DNA of 64,000 nt, from NCBI RefSeq assembly GCF_036231355.1, contig NZ_CP109496.1, positions 1,426,001 through 1,490,000 on the forward strand. Reading direction: 5' to 3'. Shown piece after piece: positions 35,777 through 44,786 of this stretch. Position numbers and translations under genes: made by a program. Source of the DNA: Streptomyces sp. NBC_01431. GTDB taxonomy: Bacteria > Actinomycetota > Actinomycetes > Streptomycetales > Streptomycetaceae. The notes below the pieces were generated by a model. It saw only the letters and a list, made by a program, of their open reading frames with translations. It had not been told where the DNA came from and did not search any database. Within the stretch, counting starts at the first letter, position 1; each line of letters begins with the position of its first letter.

Positions 35777-38172
35777 GCGCCCAGGGTCCGGGCGGACTGC
35801 TCGGCGACTTCCTGACCGACCCCAACCGCCTGGTCCCTGCGCTGATTGACGCCAGTGTTGGCTATCTCGCGGGCTCCTGGCCGTGGCTGGCTCCGATCGC
35901 CGTGCTGGCGGCCGCCGCCACAGTCGCCGGGCGCACCACACTCCTGCGGCGGCGCCAGCGGGTGCTCGGCGACGGGGCGCGCCTGGTGACCGTGCTCGCC
36001 CCGCCCACCGTGCCCGCTGGGGGCGGCGAAGTGCTCTGGGCCCAGCTGTCGGGCCTGCTCAGACCCTGGTACCAGCGCCTGCTGCACGGTCAGCCGCACG
36101 TCGGCTTCGAATACGCCTGGAGCAGCGGCGGGTTGTCCGTGCGGCTGTGGCTGCCCGGCAGTATCGCCACCGCGCTCGTGCGCCGCGCTGTCGAGGCCGC
36201 CTGGCCCGGCGCCCACACCACCCTCACCGATGCCACCGCCCCGTTCCCCGCGACGCACGAGTGCACGGCTGGGCGTCTACGGCTGGCCCGCCCGGAGATC
36301 CTGCCGCTCCGCACCGACCACAAGAGTGATCCGCTGCGCGCGCTGCTCCAGGCCGCGACCGGTATGGCCGACGGCGAACACGCCCTCGTGCAGGTGCTGG
36401 CCCGCCCCGCGACCGGAGCCCGGCTGCGCCGCGCCCAACGCCAGGCCCGCCGCCTGAAAGCCGGCCGCACCGCACCCCGCCCATCGTCGGTCTTCCGGCT
36501 GTTCGCCCACACCCCGCAGCGCACCACCCCGGCCGCCACCGACCCCTCCCACGGCACCGAGGTACGCCAGAGCGTCAATAAACTCACCGGCCCCCAGTGG
36601 GAGGTCCAACTCCGCTACGCCGCAGCCCTCCCCTCCACAACCGCCTCTCCCGACGACCTCCGGGCCCGACTGCGCGGCCGGGCCCACGCCCTCGCCTCCG
36701 CGTTCTCGCTGTACGCGGCCCGCAACTGGCTCTCCCGCCACCGCCTGCCCGCCCCGCACCCGGCCTTGAGCAGCCGCCACTTCCTGGGGCGCGGCGATTT
36801 GCTGTCGGTGCCCGAACTCGCCGCCCTCGCCCACCTTCCCGTCGACGCCGACGCCCCCGGCCTGGCCCGCGCGGGCGCCCGCTCCATCGCACCGCCCCCG
36901 ACCGTCCCCCGCCCCGGGCCTGGCATCAGACCGCTCGGCTGCGCGGACACCGGCAATCGCCGCGCCGTCGGGCTCACGGTGCCCGATGCCCGCCATCACC
37001 TCCACCTCATGGGCGCCACCGGCTCCGGGAAATCCACGCTGGTCGGCAACCTCGTCCTCGACGACGTCGACGCGGGCCGCGGCGCGATCGTCATCGACCC
37101 CAAGGGCGACCTCGTCGCCGACCTCCTGCACCGCCTACCGAACTCGTGCGCCGAGCGGCTCGTGGTGATCGACCCCGACGATGTCCACGTCCCGCCCTGC
37201 CTGAACGTGCTGGACGGCACGGACATCGACGTCGTCGTCGACAACATCACCGGCATCTTCCGCCGCATCTTCTCCGCGTTCTGGGGCCCGCGGACCGACG
37301 ACATCATGCGGGCGGCCTGCCTCACCCTGCTGCGCCACGCGGCGGCCACCCAGCGTCTGGTCACCCTCGCCGACATCCCGCGCCTGCTCGGCGAACCCGC
37401 CTACCGCCTCCGCATGGTCCCCACCGTCAAGGACCCCGTCCTCAAAGGGTTCTGGATGTGGTACGAGTCGCTATCCGAGCCCTCCCGCGCAGCGGTGGTC
37501 GGACCGGTGATGAACAAACTCCGCGCGTTCCTGCTGCGCTCCTTCGCCCGAGCGGCCATCGCCTCCGGAGAGTCCACCTTCCACCTGCCCGACGTCCTGG
37601 ACGGCGGCATCCTCCTGGCCCGCCTCCCCAAAGGCGCCCTGGGGGAGGAAACCTGCCGGCTGCTCGGCTCCTTCATCGTCGCCAAGACCTGGCAGGCCGC
37701 CGCCGCCCGCGCCCGCACCCCCGAAACCGACCGCATCGACGCCTCCCTCTACATCGACGAGGCCCACAACTTCCTCACCCTCCCCTACCCGCTGGAGGAC
37801 ATGCTCGCCGAGGCCCGCGGCTACCGGCTGTCCATGGTCCTGGCCCACCAGCACCTCGCCCAGCTCCCCCGCGACCTGCGCGAAGGGATCTCCGCCAACG
37901 CCCGCAACAAGATCTTCTTCAACACCTCCCCCGAAGACGCTGCCCAGCTGGAGCGGCACACCCTGCCCACCCTTGGCGCCCACGACCTGGCCCACCTCGG
38001 CCCCTACCAGGCCGCCGCCCACCTCCTGGCCGGCGGCGCCAAAGCCGCAGCGTTCACCCTCACCACCCGCCCCCTGACCCCGGCCGTGCCCGGGCGCTCG
38101 GCCGAACTGCGGGCCGCAGCCGCCCGCCGGGTCGGCGGCACCACCAGCCGCTCGCCCCACCTGCCCCTCTAG
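35773..38172 (+). CDS. VirD4/TraG-like coupling ATPase
   Basis: 799 aa. One membrane helix lies near the N-terminus (LAPIAVLAAAATVAG), followed by a long domain of about 350 residues. The ATPase core has Walker A MGATGSGKSTLVGN (about 413-426), 'GAIVIDPKGDLVADLL' and Walker B SLYIDEAHNFLT (about 657-668), with 'VLAHQHLAQLP' as the third motif. Coupling proteins bring DNA or protein substrates to the T4SS channel. ATG 35773 overlaps the VirB4 stop. The large middle domain is not the usual all-alpha domain and may recognise actinomycete-specific partners. Confidence 0.88.
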   Translation: MSAQGPGGLLGDFLTDPNRLVPALIDASVGYLAGSWPWLAPIAVLAAAATVAGRTTLLRRRQRVLGDGARLVTVLAPPTVPAGGGEVLWAQLSGLLRPWYQRLLHGQPHVGFEYAWSSGGLSVRLWLPGSIATALVRRAVEAAWPGAHTTLTDATAPFPATHECTAGRLRLARPEILPLRTDHKSDPLRALLQAATGMADGEHALVQVLARPATGARLRRAQRQARRLKAGRTAPRPSSVFRLFAHTPQRTTPAATDPSHGTEVRQSVNKLTGPQWEVQLRYAAALPSTTASPDDLRARLRGRAHALASAFSLYAARNWLSRHRLPAPHPALSSRHFLGRGDLLSVPELAALAHLPVDADAPGLARAGARSIAPPPTVPRPGPGIRPLGCADTGNRRAVGLTVPDARHHLHLMGATGSGKSTLVGNLVLDDVDAGRGAIVIDPKGDLVADLLHRLPNSCAERLVVIDPDDVHVPPCLNVLDGTDIDVVVDNITGIFRRIFSAFWGPRTDDIMRAACLTLLRHAAATQRLVTLADIPRLLGEPAYRLRMVPTVKDPVLKGFWMWYESLSEPSRAAVVGPVMNKLRAFLLRSFARAAIASGESTFHLPDVLDGGILLARLPKGALGEETCRLLGSFIVAKTWQAAAARARTPETDRIDASLYIDEAHNFLTLPYPLEDMLAEARGYRLSMVLAHQHLAQLPRDLREGISANARNKIFFNTSPEDAAQLERHTLPTLGAHDLAHLGPYQAAAHLLAGGAKAAAFTLTTRPLTPAVPGRSAELRAAAARRVGGTTSRSPHLPL

Positions 38173-38195
38173 GCCCCCTACCGCAGGAGAAGGTC

Positions 38196-39170
38196 ATGCC
38201 CACGACCAGCCCGAACCCCGGCTACGTCCCCCGCGCCGCGTCCCGTCGACGCCGCCCCGCCCAACCAGCCCGGACCCGAACCGACTTGGCTCATCTGGCC
38301 ACCCGCCTCACCAGCCGCGATGTATGGCTCATCGAGATGCTCCACGAGCACAGGGTCCTCACCTCCCACCACATCACCGCCCTCGCCTTCACCGGGCACC
38401 GCACCGCCAACCGCCGCCTGCGCGAGCTGTACTTCCTCGGTGTCCTCGACTCCTTCCGCCCCTTGCGTCAGACCGGCTCCGCCCCCGAGCACTACACCCT
38501 CGGCAAGGCCGGGGCCGAACTCCTCGCCGCCCGCGCCGGCACCGACCTCCCAGCCACCGGCTGGCGCAAAGACACCTGCGCCCGCATCGCCTTCTCCCCC
38601 ACCCTGGAACACACCCTCGGCGTCAACACCCTCCTCGTCCACTTCGCCGCCACCGGACAACTGCCGGTGTGGCTGTCCGAACGCTCCGCCACCCGGCTGT
38701 GGGGCGACTGGATCCACCCCGACGCCTACGCCCACCAAACAGTCGCCACCGGTCAACTCCTGCCGTTCTTCCTGGAGTACGACACCGGCTCCTACAACCT
38801 CGCCCGACTCGAAGCAAAACTCCCCGGCTACGCGGCACTGGCCACCACCACCGCCACCCGCACCCCACTGCTCATCCACACCGCCACCGCAGCCCGCGAA
38901 GCCGCCCTGCGCCGCCGCCTCACCGACACCGCCGACCGCCTCGACCTGCCCGTCGCCACCGCCAACGCCCAGCTCGCCGAACCGACCGGCGCCGCCTGGC
39001 TGCCCCTGGGCCCCACCCCAGGCAAGAGGCTCATGCCCGCCGAACTCGCCACCCACTGGCATGACCTCATCCCCGCACTCACCCCGGAAACAGCGATGCC
39101 GCAGCCCGCCCGTCACACCACCCTGCCGTGGCACCCCGTCCCACCCCAGCCCCCAACAGCGGGTGCGTGA
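38196..39170 (+). CDS. Replication-relaxation family protein
   Basis: 324 aa, ATG with AGGAGAAGG just upstream. The N-terminal winged helix (LTSRDVWLIEMLHEHRVLTS, then ITALAFTGHRTANRRLRELY) and the following 'LGVLDSFRPLRQTGSAPEHYTLGKAGAELLA' define the Replic_Relax family found on actinomycete plasmids and integrative elements. The second half has 'FFLEYDTGSYNLARLEAKL', with acidic residues (E, D) that recall a nuclease-like fold. It has been proposed to act in plasmid replication or relaxation. No classical relaxase is seen nearby, so it may take part in DNA processing. Confidence 0.8.
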   Translation: MPTTSPNPGYVPRAASRRRRPAQPARTRTDLAHLATRLTSRDVWLIEMLHEHRVLTSHHITALAFTGHRTANRRLRELYFLGVLDSFRPLRQTGSAPEHYTLGKAGAELLAARAGTDLPATGWRKDTCARIAFSPTLEHTLGVNTLLVHFAATGQLPVWLSERSATRLWGDWIHPDAYAHQTVATGQLLPFFLEYDTGSYNLARLEAKLPGYAALATTTATRTPLLIHTATAAREAALRRRLTDTADRLDLPVATANAQLAEPTGAAWLPLGPTPGKRLMPAELATHWHDLIPALTPETAMPQPARHTTLPWHPVPPQPPTAGA

Positions 39171-40108
39171 GCGTGAGCGCGCTCGCCAAGACCGCGGGCG
39201 GGGTGGGCTGCACCATCCTCGCCCTCCCCCTCCTCGCCGCCCTCACCATCGCCGCGCTACTCAACTCACTCGCCCCCGGCGGCGGCGCGGCCGCCGCGCC
39301 CAGCAGCCGCGCACTCAGGGACATTCCCCCGACCATGCTGGCCCTCTATCAGCGGGCAGCCCCCGCATGCCCGGGCCTGTCCTGGACCATCCTGGCCGCC
39401 ATCGGCAAGGTCGAGACCGACCACGCCCGCCACCCCACCATGATCTCCACGGCAGGTGCCGTCGGACCGATGCAATTCCTCCCGACCACCTTCGCGGCAT
39501 ACGCCTACCCGGTCCCGCCCGGCGGGGAGAACCCGCCCACCCCCTGGGACCCGGTCGACGCCGTCTACGCCGCCGCCCGCATGCTGTGCGCCAACGGAGC
39601 TCGCGGCGGCACCAACCTGCACCGGGCTGTACTCGCCTACAATCACTCCGAGCAGTACGTAGCCGAAGTCCTGCGCATCGCCGGTCAGTACGCAGTCACT
39701 GTTCCGGCTCCCAGCGGGGCCGCAGCCACCGCGGTGTCCTTTGCGCGCCGCCAGATCGGCGCCCCGTACGTGTGGGGCGGCAACGGACCCGCCGACGGCG
39801 GCTTCGACTGCTCCGGACTGACCCAAGCCGCCTACCACGCCGCCGGCCTCACCATCCCCCGCGTGGCACAAGCCCAGTACAGCGCCGGACCCCGCATCCC
39901 CGCCAACTCCCCACTCGCGCCAGGTGACTTGCTGTTCTTCGGCACCAGCCCCAGCAACATCACCCACGTCGGCATCTACAGTCAGCCCGGCCTCATGATC
40001 GACGCACCCCACCCCGGAGCAGTAGTCCGCGAACGCCCCATCGACATCAGCCGCCGGACCGACTTCCAAGGTGCCACCCGGCCCGCCAGCCACGGCAGTA
40101 CCCGATGA
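39167..40108 (+). CDS. Bifunctional cell-wall hydrolase: lytic transglycosylase plus NlpC/P60 peptidase
   Basis: 313 aa from GTG 39167 (GTGA overlap with the previous stop). One N-terminal membrane helix (CTILALPLLAALTIAALL) anchors it. The GH23-like domain has the catalytic Glu in AAIGKVETDHA (about residue 79) and GAVGPMQFLPTTFAAY. The NlpC/P60 domain has Cys in GGFDCSGLTQAAYHA (about 215), His in ITHVGIYSQPG and a later acidic/His residue in MIDAPHPG. VirB1-type enzymes with this pair of domains open the wall for Gram-positive T4SS channels, which fits the operon position. Confidence 0.88.
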   Translation: MSVSALAKTAGGVGCTILALPLLAALTIAALLNSLAPGGGAAAAPSSRALRDIPPTMLALYQRAAPACPGLSWTILAAIGKVETDHARHPTMISTAGAVGPMQFLPTTFAAYAYPVPPGGENPPTPWDPVDAVYAAARMLCANGARGGTNLHRAVLAYNHSEQYVAEVLRIAGQYAVTVPAPSGAAATAVSFARRQIGAPYVWGGNGPADGGFDCSGLTQAAYHAAGLTIPRVAQAQYSAGPRIPANSPLAPGDLLFFGTSPSNITHVGIYSQPGLMIDAPHPGAVVRERPIDISRRTDFQGATRPASHGSTR

Positions 40109-40944
40109 CACCTCCCACCCCGGCCGAGGCCCATTCCCTGCTGACCGCGCTGACTCGGGCCCTGGCCACCGTCGGCGTCCTCGCACTCATCTTCACCGCC
40201 GTCAACGTCACCCTGTTCGCTACCAGCCGCGGCGTGGCCCCCGCCATCGCCCTCCTGCTCGACCCCATGGTCGCCCTCGCACTCGCCGCGATCCTCTACG
40301 CCGATGCCCGCCTCGCCGCCTGGGGCATCCGCCCACCACCCTGGTCAGCAACGCTGCGCTGGTTCACCGCCATCACCGCCACCCTGATGAACACCTGGGA
40401 CTCGATCTGGCCCGCCCCACAGATCGGCACACCGATCCACCCCGATCCGGCCAGCGTTGTCCTGCACGGCGTCCCGACCATCCTGCTGATCCTGCTCACT
40501 GAGACCATCGCCGCCTACCGGCGCACCATCACCCCGCTCCTGAAACCGATCGACCCCGCCGATCCCACCCCCGAACCACCCAAGCCGGAAGAACGACCCG
40601 ACAGACCCGACCGATCCCGTGAATCGGCAACACACCCAACCGGGTTGAAGCCGCTGCCCATCCACCAGCACCAAGTCATCGCCGGTGCCGGGCCCCACGT
40701 CGCCGACAGTCCGCCCCTCAGATCGCCCCGGGCACCCACAGACCCCGGCGGCGCGGTGGGCGCAGCAACCGTCGCCCAGTGGGCCCACGCAACGGCCCTT
40801 GACGACGCCGTACGCGCCACGACCGGACGGCCGGCCAGCGTATGGCGACTACGCACCGAGCTGCGCCTCGGCCCCGACCGGGCCCAGCAGATCCACGCCC
40901 AGCTCCTCCAGCGCCGCCCCCACGGCGCGCCACCATCCTCGTGA
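40105..40944 (+). CDS. SpdB/DUF2637-like membrane protein
   Basis: 279 aa. Three or four membrane helices lie in the first 140 residues (ALATVGVLALIFTAVNVTLF, LLLDPMVALALAAILYADAR, 'WFTAITATLMNTW', VVLHGVPTILLILLTETIAA). The pattern 'AVNVT.FA...GV....A.LLDPMV.LAL' is that of the DUF2637/SpdB spread proteins of Streptomyces plasmids. The C-terminal part is Pro-rich and ends in a short helical domain 'VWRLRTELRLGPDRAQQIHAQLL' that looks like a DNA-binding helix pair. It is coupled by ATGA overlap to the wall hydrolase. Its likely role is spread or channel assembly. Confidence 0.7.
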   Translation: MTPPTPAEAHSLLTALTRALATVGVLALIFTAVNVTLFATSRGVAPAIALLLDPMVALALAAILYADARLAAWGIRPPPWSATLRWFTAITATLMNTWDSIWPAPQIGTPIHPDPASVVLHGVPTILLILLTETIAAYRRTITPLLKPIDPADPTPEPPKPEERPDRPDRSRESATHPTGLKPLPIHQHQVIAGAGPHVADSPPLRSPRAPTDPGGAVGAATVAQWAHATALDDAVRATTGRPASVWRLRTELRLGPDRAQQIHAQLLQRRPHGAPPSS

Positions 40945-41205
40945 ACAGCGCGGATCGGCACCCGATCGGCGCTCTTCGCCATCGGCCCGAACAGCAGCAT
41001 GAGCAGCTTGACTTCAGCGGCGAGCGGAGCGTCCATGGTGGTCCGCCCCGATGCGCTTGGGATCACAGATCCCCAAGCCCGACGGGCGGACCGGCGGGAC
41101 AGCTCCGCGCTGCGCACGCGGCCCGCCGAACCCGCAACCGCCCAGCGGTCGCACCCCGGCCGGGGACCTCACCCAACCATCGCCATCGTGGAACGAGGCC
41201 CCACC

Positions 41206-41982
41206 ATGTCCAACGACTCCGACACCACCACCCACACACGAACGCTGCACACCGCCTCCGAGCCCGAACCGCTCACCGGTCTCACCGGCGCCCCCGCCGC
41301 CGTCTACACCGAACTCGTCGCCCTCACGGAACCGGCCACCGCCGCCGAACTCGCCCTCGCCGCAGGCCTCGGCCGCTCCACCACCAGCAAAGCCCTCACC
41401 GCCCTCGAACAGCACGGACTGGCCCTCCGCGAACCCGGCGGACACGACGGACCCCGCCGCACCCCCGACCGCTGGCACTGCATCCACACCGTCCCCACCC
41501 CCGTCCCTGACGTCGAGGACACGGTGAACGTGGAGCCCGTGAACGACAGCCCAGACCTGGCGCAGGACACGACGGACACCACCCCGGAGGCAGCCCCGCA
41601 CGCCGCCGCCCCCACGGCCGACACGCCCGCCACCGACACCGTTGCCTCCCCGGCGCCCAGCATGAGCGACACAGCCGAAGGATCCCCGGAGAGTGATACA
41701 CCGGCGGATGGGACGGCCATGCCCCCGGCAAAACAGCCCACTCCCGCCTTGGGCCAGAAGGTACGGCTCGCACCGGGCGGACTGCGGCAGATGGTCATCG
41801 CCCACCTGACAGCCCACCCGGACGAGGCCTTCACGGCGACCCGCATCAGCCGGGCCATCGAGAAGAGCTCGGGCGCTATCGCCAACTGCCTGGCCACCCT
41901 GGTCAAGCAGCAGATCGCCCAGCAGGTGAGCGGGACACCTCGCACCTATCAGCTCACCACCCCGGCCCCTGACAGCAAGTAG
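41206..41982 (+). CDS. Double winged-helix (MarR-like) DNA-binding protein
   Basis: 258 aa from ATG 41206, with CGAGG 7 nt upstream; an upstream in-frame start at 40999 would add a low-quality leader. The first winged helix is about residues 24-75 (PAAVYTELVALTEPATAAEL, then GRSTTSKALTALEQHGL). An acidic, Thr/Pro-rich linker of about 100 residues follows. The second winged helix (about 190-255) reads FTATRISRAIEKSSGAIANC and ends GTPRTYQLTTP. That second domain is strikingly like the N-terminal domain of the MoxR ATPase at 52925-54166. It probably regulates the secretion operon or element genes. It is followed by a strong shared terminator. Confidence 0.75.
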   Translation: MSNDSDTTTHTRTLHTASEPEPLTGLTGAPAAVYTELVALTEPATAAELALAAGLGRSTTSKALTALEQHGLALREPGGHDGPRRTPDRWHCIHTVPTPVPDVEDTVNVEPVNDSPDLAQDTTDTTPEAAPHAAAPTADTPATDTVASPAPSMSDTAEGSPESDTPADGTAMPPAKQPTPALGQKVRLAPGGLRQMVIAHLTAHPDEAFTATRISRAIEKSSGAIANCLATLVKQQIAQQVSGTPRTYQLTTPAPDSK

Positions 41983-41987
41983 CGTCT

Positions 41988-42040
41988 GCACGACGGCAGT
42001 CGGGCCGCCCCTTCCCGGAGCGGCCCGACTGCCGTCGTGC
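41988..42040. terminator. Perfect 21-bp-stem bidirectional terminator
   Basis: Arms at 41988-42008 and 42020-42040 are exact inverted repeats with an 11-nt loop (start GCACGACGGC, end GCCGTCGTGC). It lies 5 bp after the plus-strand regulator stop and 14 bp beyond the minus-strand SH3 gene, so it should end both converging transcripts. Confidence 0.85.
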
Positions 42041-42054
42041 GAACATGCAGCTGG

Positions 42055-42406
42055 TCACGGCCCGGTTTTGGTCAGTTCCTCTTTGCCCCAGGCCACCAGC
42101 GACGAGTGCACGTATCCCGTCACACCGGTGCGCTTCATCGTGCCCCTCACCCACACGCCGTCGCCGTTTGCCCAGCCGTGCGCCACACACGAATCCCCCT
42201 GCTCCGCGGTCCCCAGAGCTGTCGCCTGCCGACGGGGCTCGGCACGGACCGTCGCCGACGAGCCAGTGATCCGGCAGAAGTCCGCACTGGCCACAGACGC
42301 GCTGGCGGTATGCCGCGGCGCAGCGCCAACCGCGGGAGCGGACATCGCCATCAGCGGAACAGCAAGCATGCCCGGGGGCAAGCAGTAGAACGTGGCGGCG
42401 GGTCAA
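42055..42406 (-). pseudogene. Secreted SH3-like protein with a frameshift in its signal peptide
   Basis: A TTG start at 42406 follows AGGAG by about 7 nt and reads MTRRHVLLLAPG, the start of a signal peptide. The logical continuation MLAVPLMAMSAPAVGAAP lies in the next frame, which then runs to the stop at 42055 with 'ATVRAEPRRQATALGTAEQG' and 'GVWVRGTMKRTGVTGYVHSS', a bacterial SH3-type repeat, plus two Cys. The break sits at a run of five G (42374-42378, plus strand); one fewer base restores one frame of about 116 aa. This is either a recent mutation or a sequencing slip. Confidence 0.65.
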
Positions 42407-42534
42407 CCGGAGCTCCTTGCAGAGAGGTTCAGCCCGCTAAGGGCTGGAGATGCCGCCAGCCTGTCCCCTGCCACACCTCCCCGCTCCTCTTCCGACCAGT
42501 TTCCACCGTCGGGTGATCCTGCCTCGTGTGCAGC

Positions 42535-42815
42535 ATGTCCGGCGTGCCCGCCAGAGCGATTCTGGCTGCGGCCTTGAGCTCGGCCCCGCCGGTGTTGAGA
42601 AGAAGTTCATTGCCGCTCTCGAAGACTTCCTGAAGAACCCGGAGAACGTTCAGGTCGCTGGCGACTACCGCGGCACTCCTGCCAGGCACTACGTGAACCT
42701 CAGGACCGGGCAACATGTTTCGATGGATCTGGCGGAGATGCTGGCTTCGTTCAAGAGCGATCCCATCAAGGACCGGGATCAGCTCTGGTATCTAGCCATG
42801 CATGGAAAGCTCTGA
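42535..42815 (+). pseudogene. C-terminal tip of a colicin-D-like polymorphic toxin (no N-terminal part)
   Basis: About 90 residues in one frame: EKKFIAALEDFLKNPENVQV, AGDYRGTPARHYVNLRTGQH, then 'VSMDLAEMLASFKSDPIKDRDQLWYLAMHGKL'. The 'aL.dFl..p..v.i.G.YRG...iHY' layout is that of colicin-D-type tRNase domains in polymorphic toxins. The upstream frame lacks any secretion or linker domain and begins ambiguously, so this is a displaced toxin cassette. The gene downstream is a small acidic protein that may be its immunity partner. Confidence 0.55.
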
Positions 42816-42871
42816 GACGCCGCACATAGAAAAGCCCTAGCGGTCGGCTGCCGCTAAAGGGACGGCAGAAC

Positions 42872-42903
42872 GGGTGGGGCCTGACGGATGTGAGGCCCCA
42901 CCC
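42872..42903 (+). terminator. GC-rich hairpin between toxin tip and partner gene
   Basis: GGGTGGGGCCT (42872-42882) and its exact complement (42893-42903) with a 10-nt loop, 14 bp before the ATG of the partner gene. It may terminate the toxin transcript or shield the partner's translation start. Confidence 0.5.
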
Positions 42904-42916
42904 GAAGCGAACGGAA

Positions 42917-43189
42917 ATGCTGATGGAAGATAACAAGAACACTCAGTACATCGAGATCCGCCTCACAGTCGACGAGGCTCTGGTCCTGTCAGACTGGCTG
43001 GAGCGACTTCAAATGACCGACCTTTCGCGGATCGTGGACGAAGACGACAGGGCGCTATGGGCTCCAATCCACAAGATTGCCGGGAAACTCGACAAGTCCC
43101 TCCCAGGAATCTTTGCTTCCAACTATGCAGAACTCCTGGAAGCAGCAAAGAAGCGCCTGCGGCCGGTCGACCTGAGCGACGAGGAATAG
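42917..43189 (+). CDS. Small acidic protein, candidate immunity partner of the colicin-D-like toxin
   Basis: 90 aa from ATG 42917 (or 88 aa from ATG 42923). It is acidic and helical: YIEIRLTVDEALVLSDWLER, 'LSRIVDEDDRALWAPIHKIAGKLDKSLPGIF', 'LLEAAKKRLRPVDLSDEE'. I do not recognise a named family. It follows the toxin tip on the same strand, as immunity genes do, though separated by about 100 bp and a hairpin. Lower GC at third positions than the neighbours suggests transfer. Confidence 0.6.
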   Translation: MLMEDNKNTQYIEIRLTVDEALVLSDWLERLQMTDLSRIVDEDDRALWAPIHKIAGKLDKSLPGIFASNYAELLEAAKKRLRPVDLSDEE

Positions 43190-43854
43190 AGGCGGGCGAC
43201 AGTTGGGCGCAGCTTCAAACCCGCACCGCCCGCAGCGAGAACGGGTGCAAGTAGGGCTTGGTAGTCGGATGGCGGTGCGGGCGTGCGCTTCACCCCGGTA
43301 GGGGCCCTCACTGCCTTTCACGCCGCAGATGAGGACGGGTACGAGGGCTCCGCCCGCGCGCAGACACCCTTCCCTGCCCACCGCCGTACTCCTACCGGGT
43401 GGGTGGGGACCGGACGGTGCCTGGCGTGCGGCGGGGCGGGCGCGTTCGGCCGGTCGGTGGCGGGACCGCTCCTCACCGCGCTCTCCTGCGCCGCGCTCAT
43501 CGCCACCACCGGGCCCCGCCCGGAGGTGGTGGTCTGGCTGTTCTTGCGTTCTTCGCCCCCCGGTACCAGCAACGGCCGGAGCGATCAACGGGCACGTCGC
43601 GCACCTCCGCGGTTCCGCCCAAGGTCGCTGCTCCGACGGCTCCACCGGGGTAACAACGGCAGCGTTGACCCTCGTCCGCTCGATCTGCCCCTTCGCGTTG
43701 GTGCTACTCATCCCGGCACCGGTTCGGGGAATCGCCGGGAGGTCGTCCGTGGCGCCTTCTGCGCTGCTTACCGATACCCGCCCGAGCCCGCCTCCTTCTG
43801 CAGGAGCATCCTGGAGGAGGAAGCGTTGTCAGTGGCGGGTGCCAGACTGCAGTC
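43190..43854. other. No intact gene; contains a short copy of another gene in the window
   Basis: No frame shows a convincing protein. Near 43266-43310 the minus strand encodes GPYRGEAHARTAIRL, nearly identical to GPYRGEEHARTAIRL in the gene at 50490-50954, and the DNA is also close to identical over about 40 bp. The rest holds only low-complexity GC-rich frames on both strands. Confidence 0.5.
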
Positions 43855-44067
43855 ATGACTGACACCGTGAAGGGCCCGGCCAGCTATTTTCCGTCGATCG
43901 AGGCGAAGTACGGCCGGTCGATAGCCGAGTGGAACGAGCTCATCCGTACGTCGCCGTTGACCAAGCACATGGAGCTGGTCGGCTGGCTCAAGTCCGAACA
44001 CGGCCTGGGGCACGGCCACGCGAATGCCCTCGTCGCCCACACCCTCGCGCAGACCGGCAGTAAGTAG
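43855..44067 (+). CDS. DUF4287-type small protein
   Basis: 70 aa. The sequence GPASYFPSIEAKYGRSIAEW, then TKHMELVGWLKSEHGLGHGH and ANALVAH, is the complete DUF4287 domain common in actinomycetes. It has no signal or membrane segment. It may be a small nucleic-acid-associated or stress-linked protein; the function is unknown. It appears to stand alone. Confidence 0.85.
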   Translation: MTDTVKGPASYFPSIEAKYGRSIAEWNELIRTSPLTKHMELVGWLKSEHGLGHGHANALVAHTLAQTGSK

Positions 44068-44429
44068 ACACTGGGGGCCAGATCCGACGTCAGCCCTGGA
44101 TCCGCATCAGTATGCGGCGAGGTGGATGACGGCCTGAGAAGCAATGGCCGGTTTATCGGGGCACATAGCGAGGCAGCGCTCCTGCCGCTTGGGCTGCTGG
44201 AAGATCAGTGCGCCAAGGAAGCGGTGGTCGTGATGACTACCAGCCGTGGGCGCCTCGTTCACGACCCCCGGCAGGGGGACATGGCTCAACTTCGTGGCCT
44301 TGGCTCGGAACCGCGTTGCGTCTGCAACGCCCGTTCGATAGAAAGTGACCTGGTCCGGTGGGGCGTATGAGGCGCAGGGGACAGCTCATGGAAGCCCGGC
44401 CCGCTGGAGATGACTACAGGGGTGTGTGC
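44068..44429. other. Intergenic region upstream of the WXG operon
   Basis: I see no supported gene. It should hold the promoter for the WXG100-like/toxin operon starting at 44430. Short frames on both strands lack recognisable motifs. Confidence 0.4.
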
Positions 44430-44765
44430 GTGAAGTTCGACATGGGGTCCACGACTCTGTCCGATCTGGGGAAGAGCACGGACGGTTCGAGTTCTGATCT
44501 AGGCGCGCTGATCCGTCAGTTGGTGGCGGCGGCGGAGCCGCTGGAGGGGAAGTTCAACGGGGCGGGGAAGTCCGCGTTCGACACGTTCAAGGCGCACGCG
44601 GATGAGATCACCAATGACCTGAACGGGTCGTTGCAGGACATTCTGGGCGGGCAGTCCGGGATGGACTCCGCGTTCGGGACCGGTGATCACGAGCAGGAAT
44701 CCAACGCGCACCAGAACATGTCGTCGGCGAACTTCGACGCCGCTCGCTTCGGCGCGCGCCACTAA
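44430..44765 (+). CDS. WXG100/ESAT-6-like small protein
   Basis: 111 aa from GTG 44430, with AGGGG about 8 nt upstream (GTG 44424 is also possible). It is a two-helix protein: GSTTLSDLGKSTDGSSSDLG and 'ALIRQLVAAAEPLEGKFNGAGKSAFDTFKAHADEITNDL', with the Gly-Ala-Gly turn in place of a strict WXG. This family precedes toxin genes that use the ESX/type VII secretion route. It opens a run of four co-directional genes, presumably secretion partners of the 877-aa toxin. Confidence 0.8.
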   Translation: MKFDMGSTTLSDLGKSTDGSSSDLGALIRQLVAAAEPLEGKFNGAGKSAFDTFKAHADEITNDLNGSLQDILGGQSGMDSAFGTGDHEQESNAHQNMSSANFDAARFGARH

Positions 44766-44786
44766 CGACGGGGGGGAGCACAGATC

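Noticed and set aside
31020..35941. Long minus-strand frames opposite the T4SS genes
   Set aside because: They lack any domain and overlap well-supported ATPase and channel genes.
38196..39170. Relaxase
   Set aside because: No HUH or Tyr-motif signature; the protein fits the replication-relaxation family instead.
38320..39927. 535-codon frame across the replication-relaxation and wall-hydrolase genes
   Set aside because: Ser/Pro/Thr-rich off-frame reading; both real frames carry recognisable domains.
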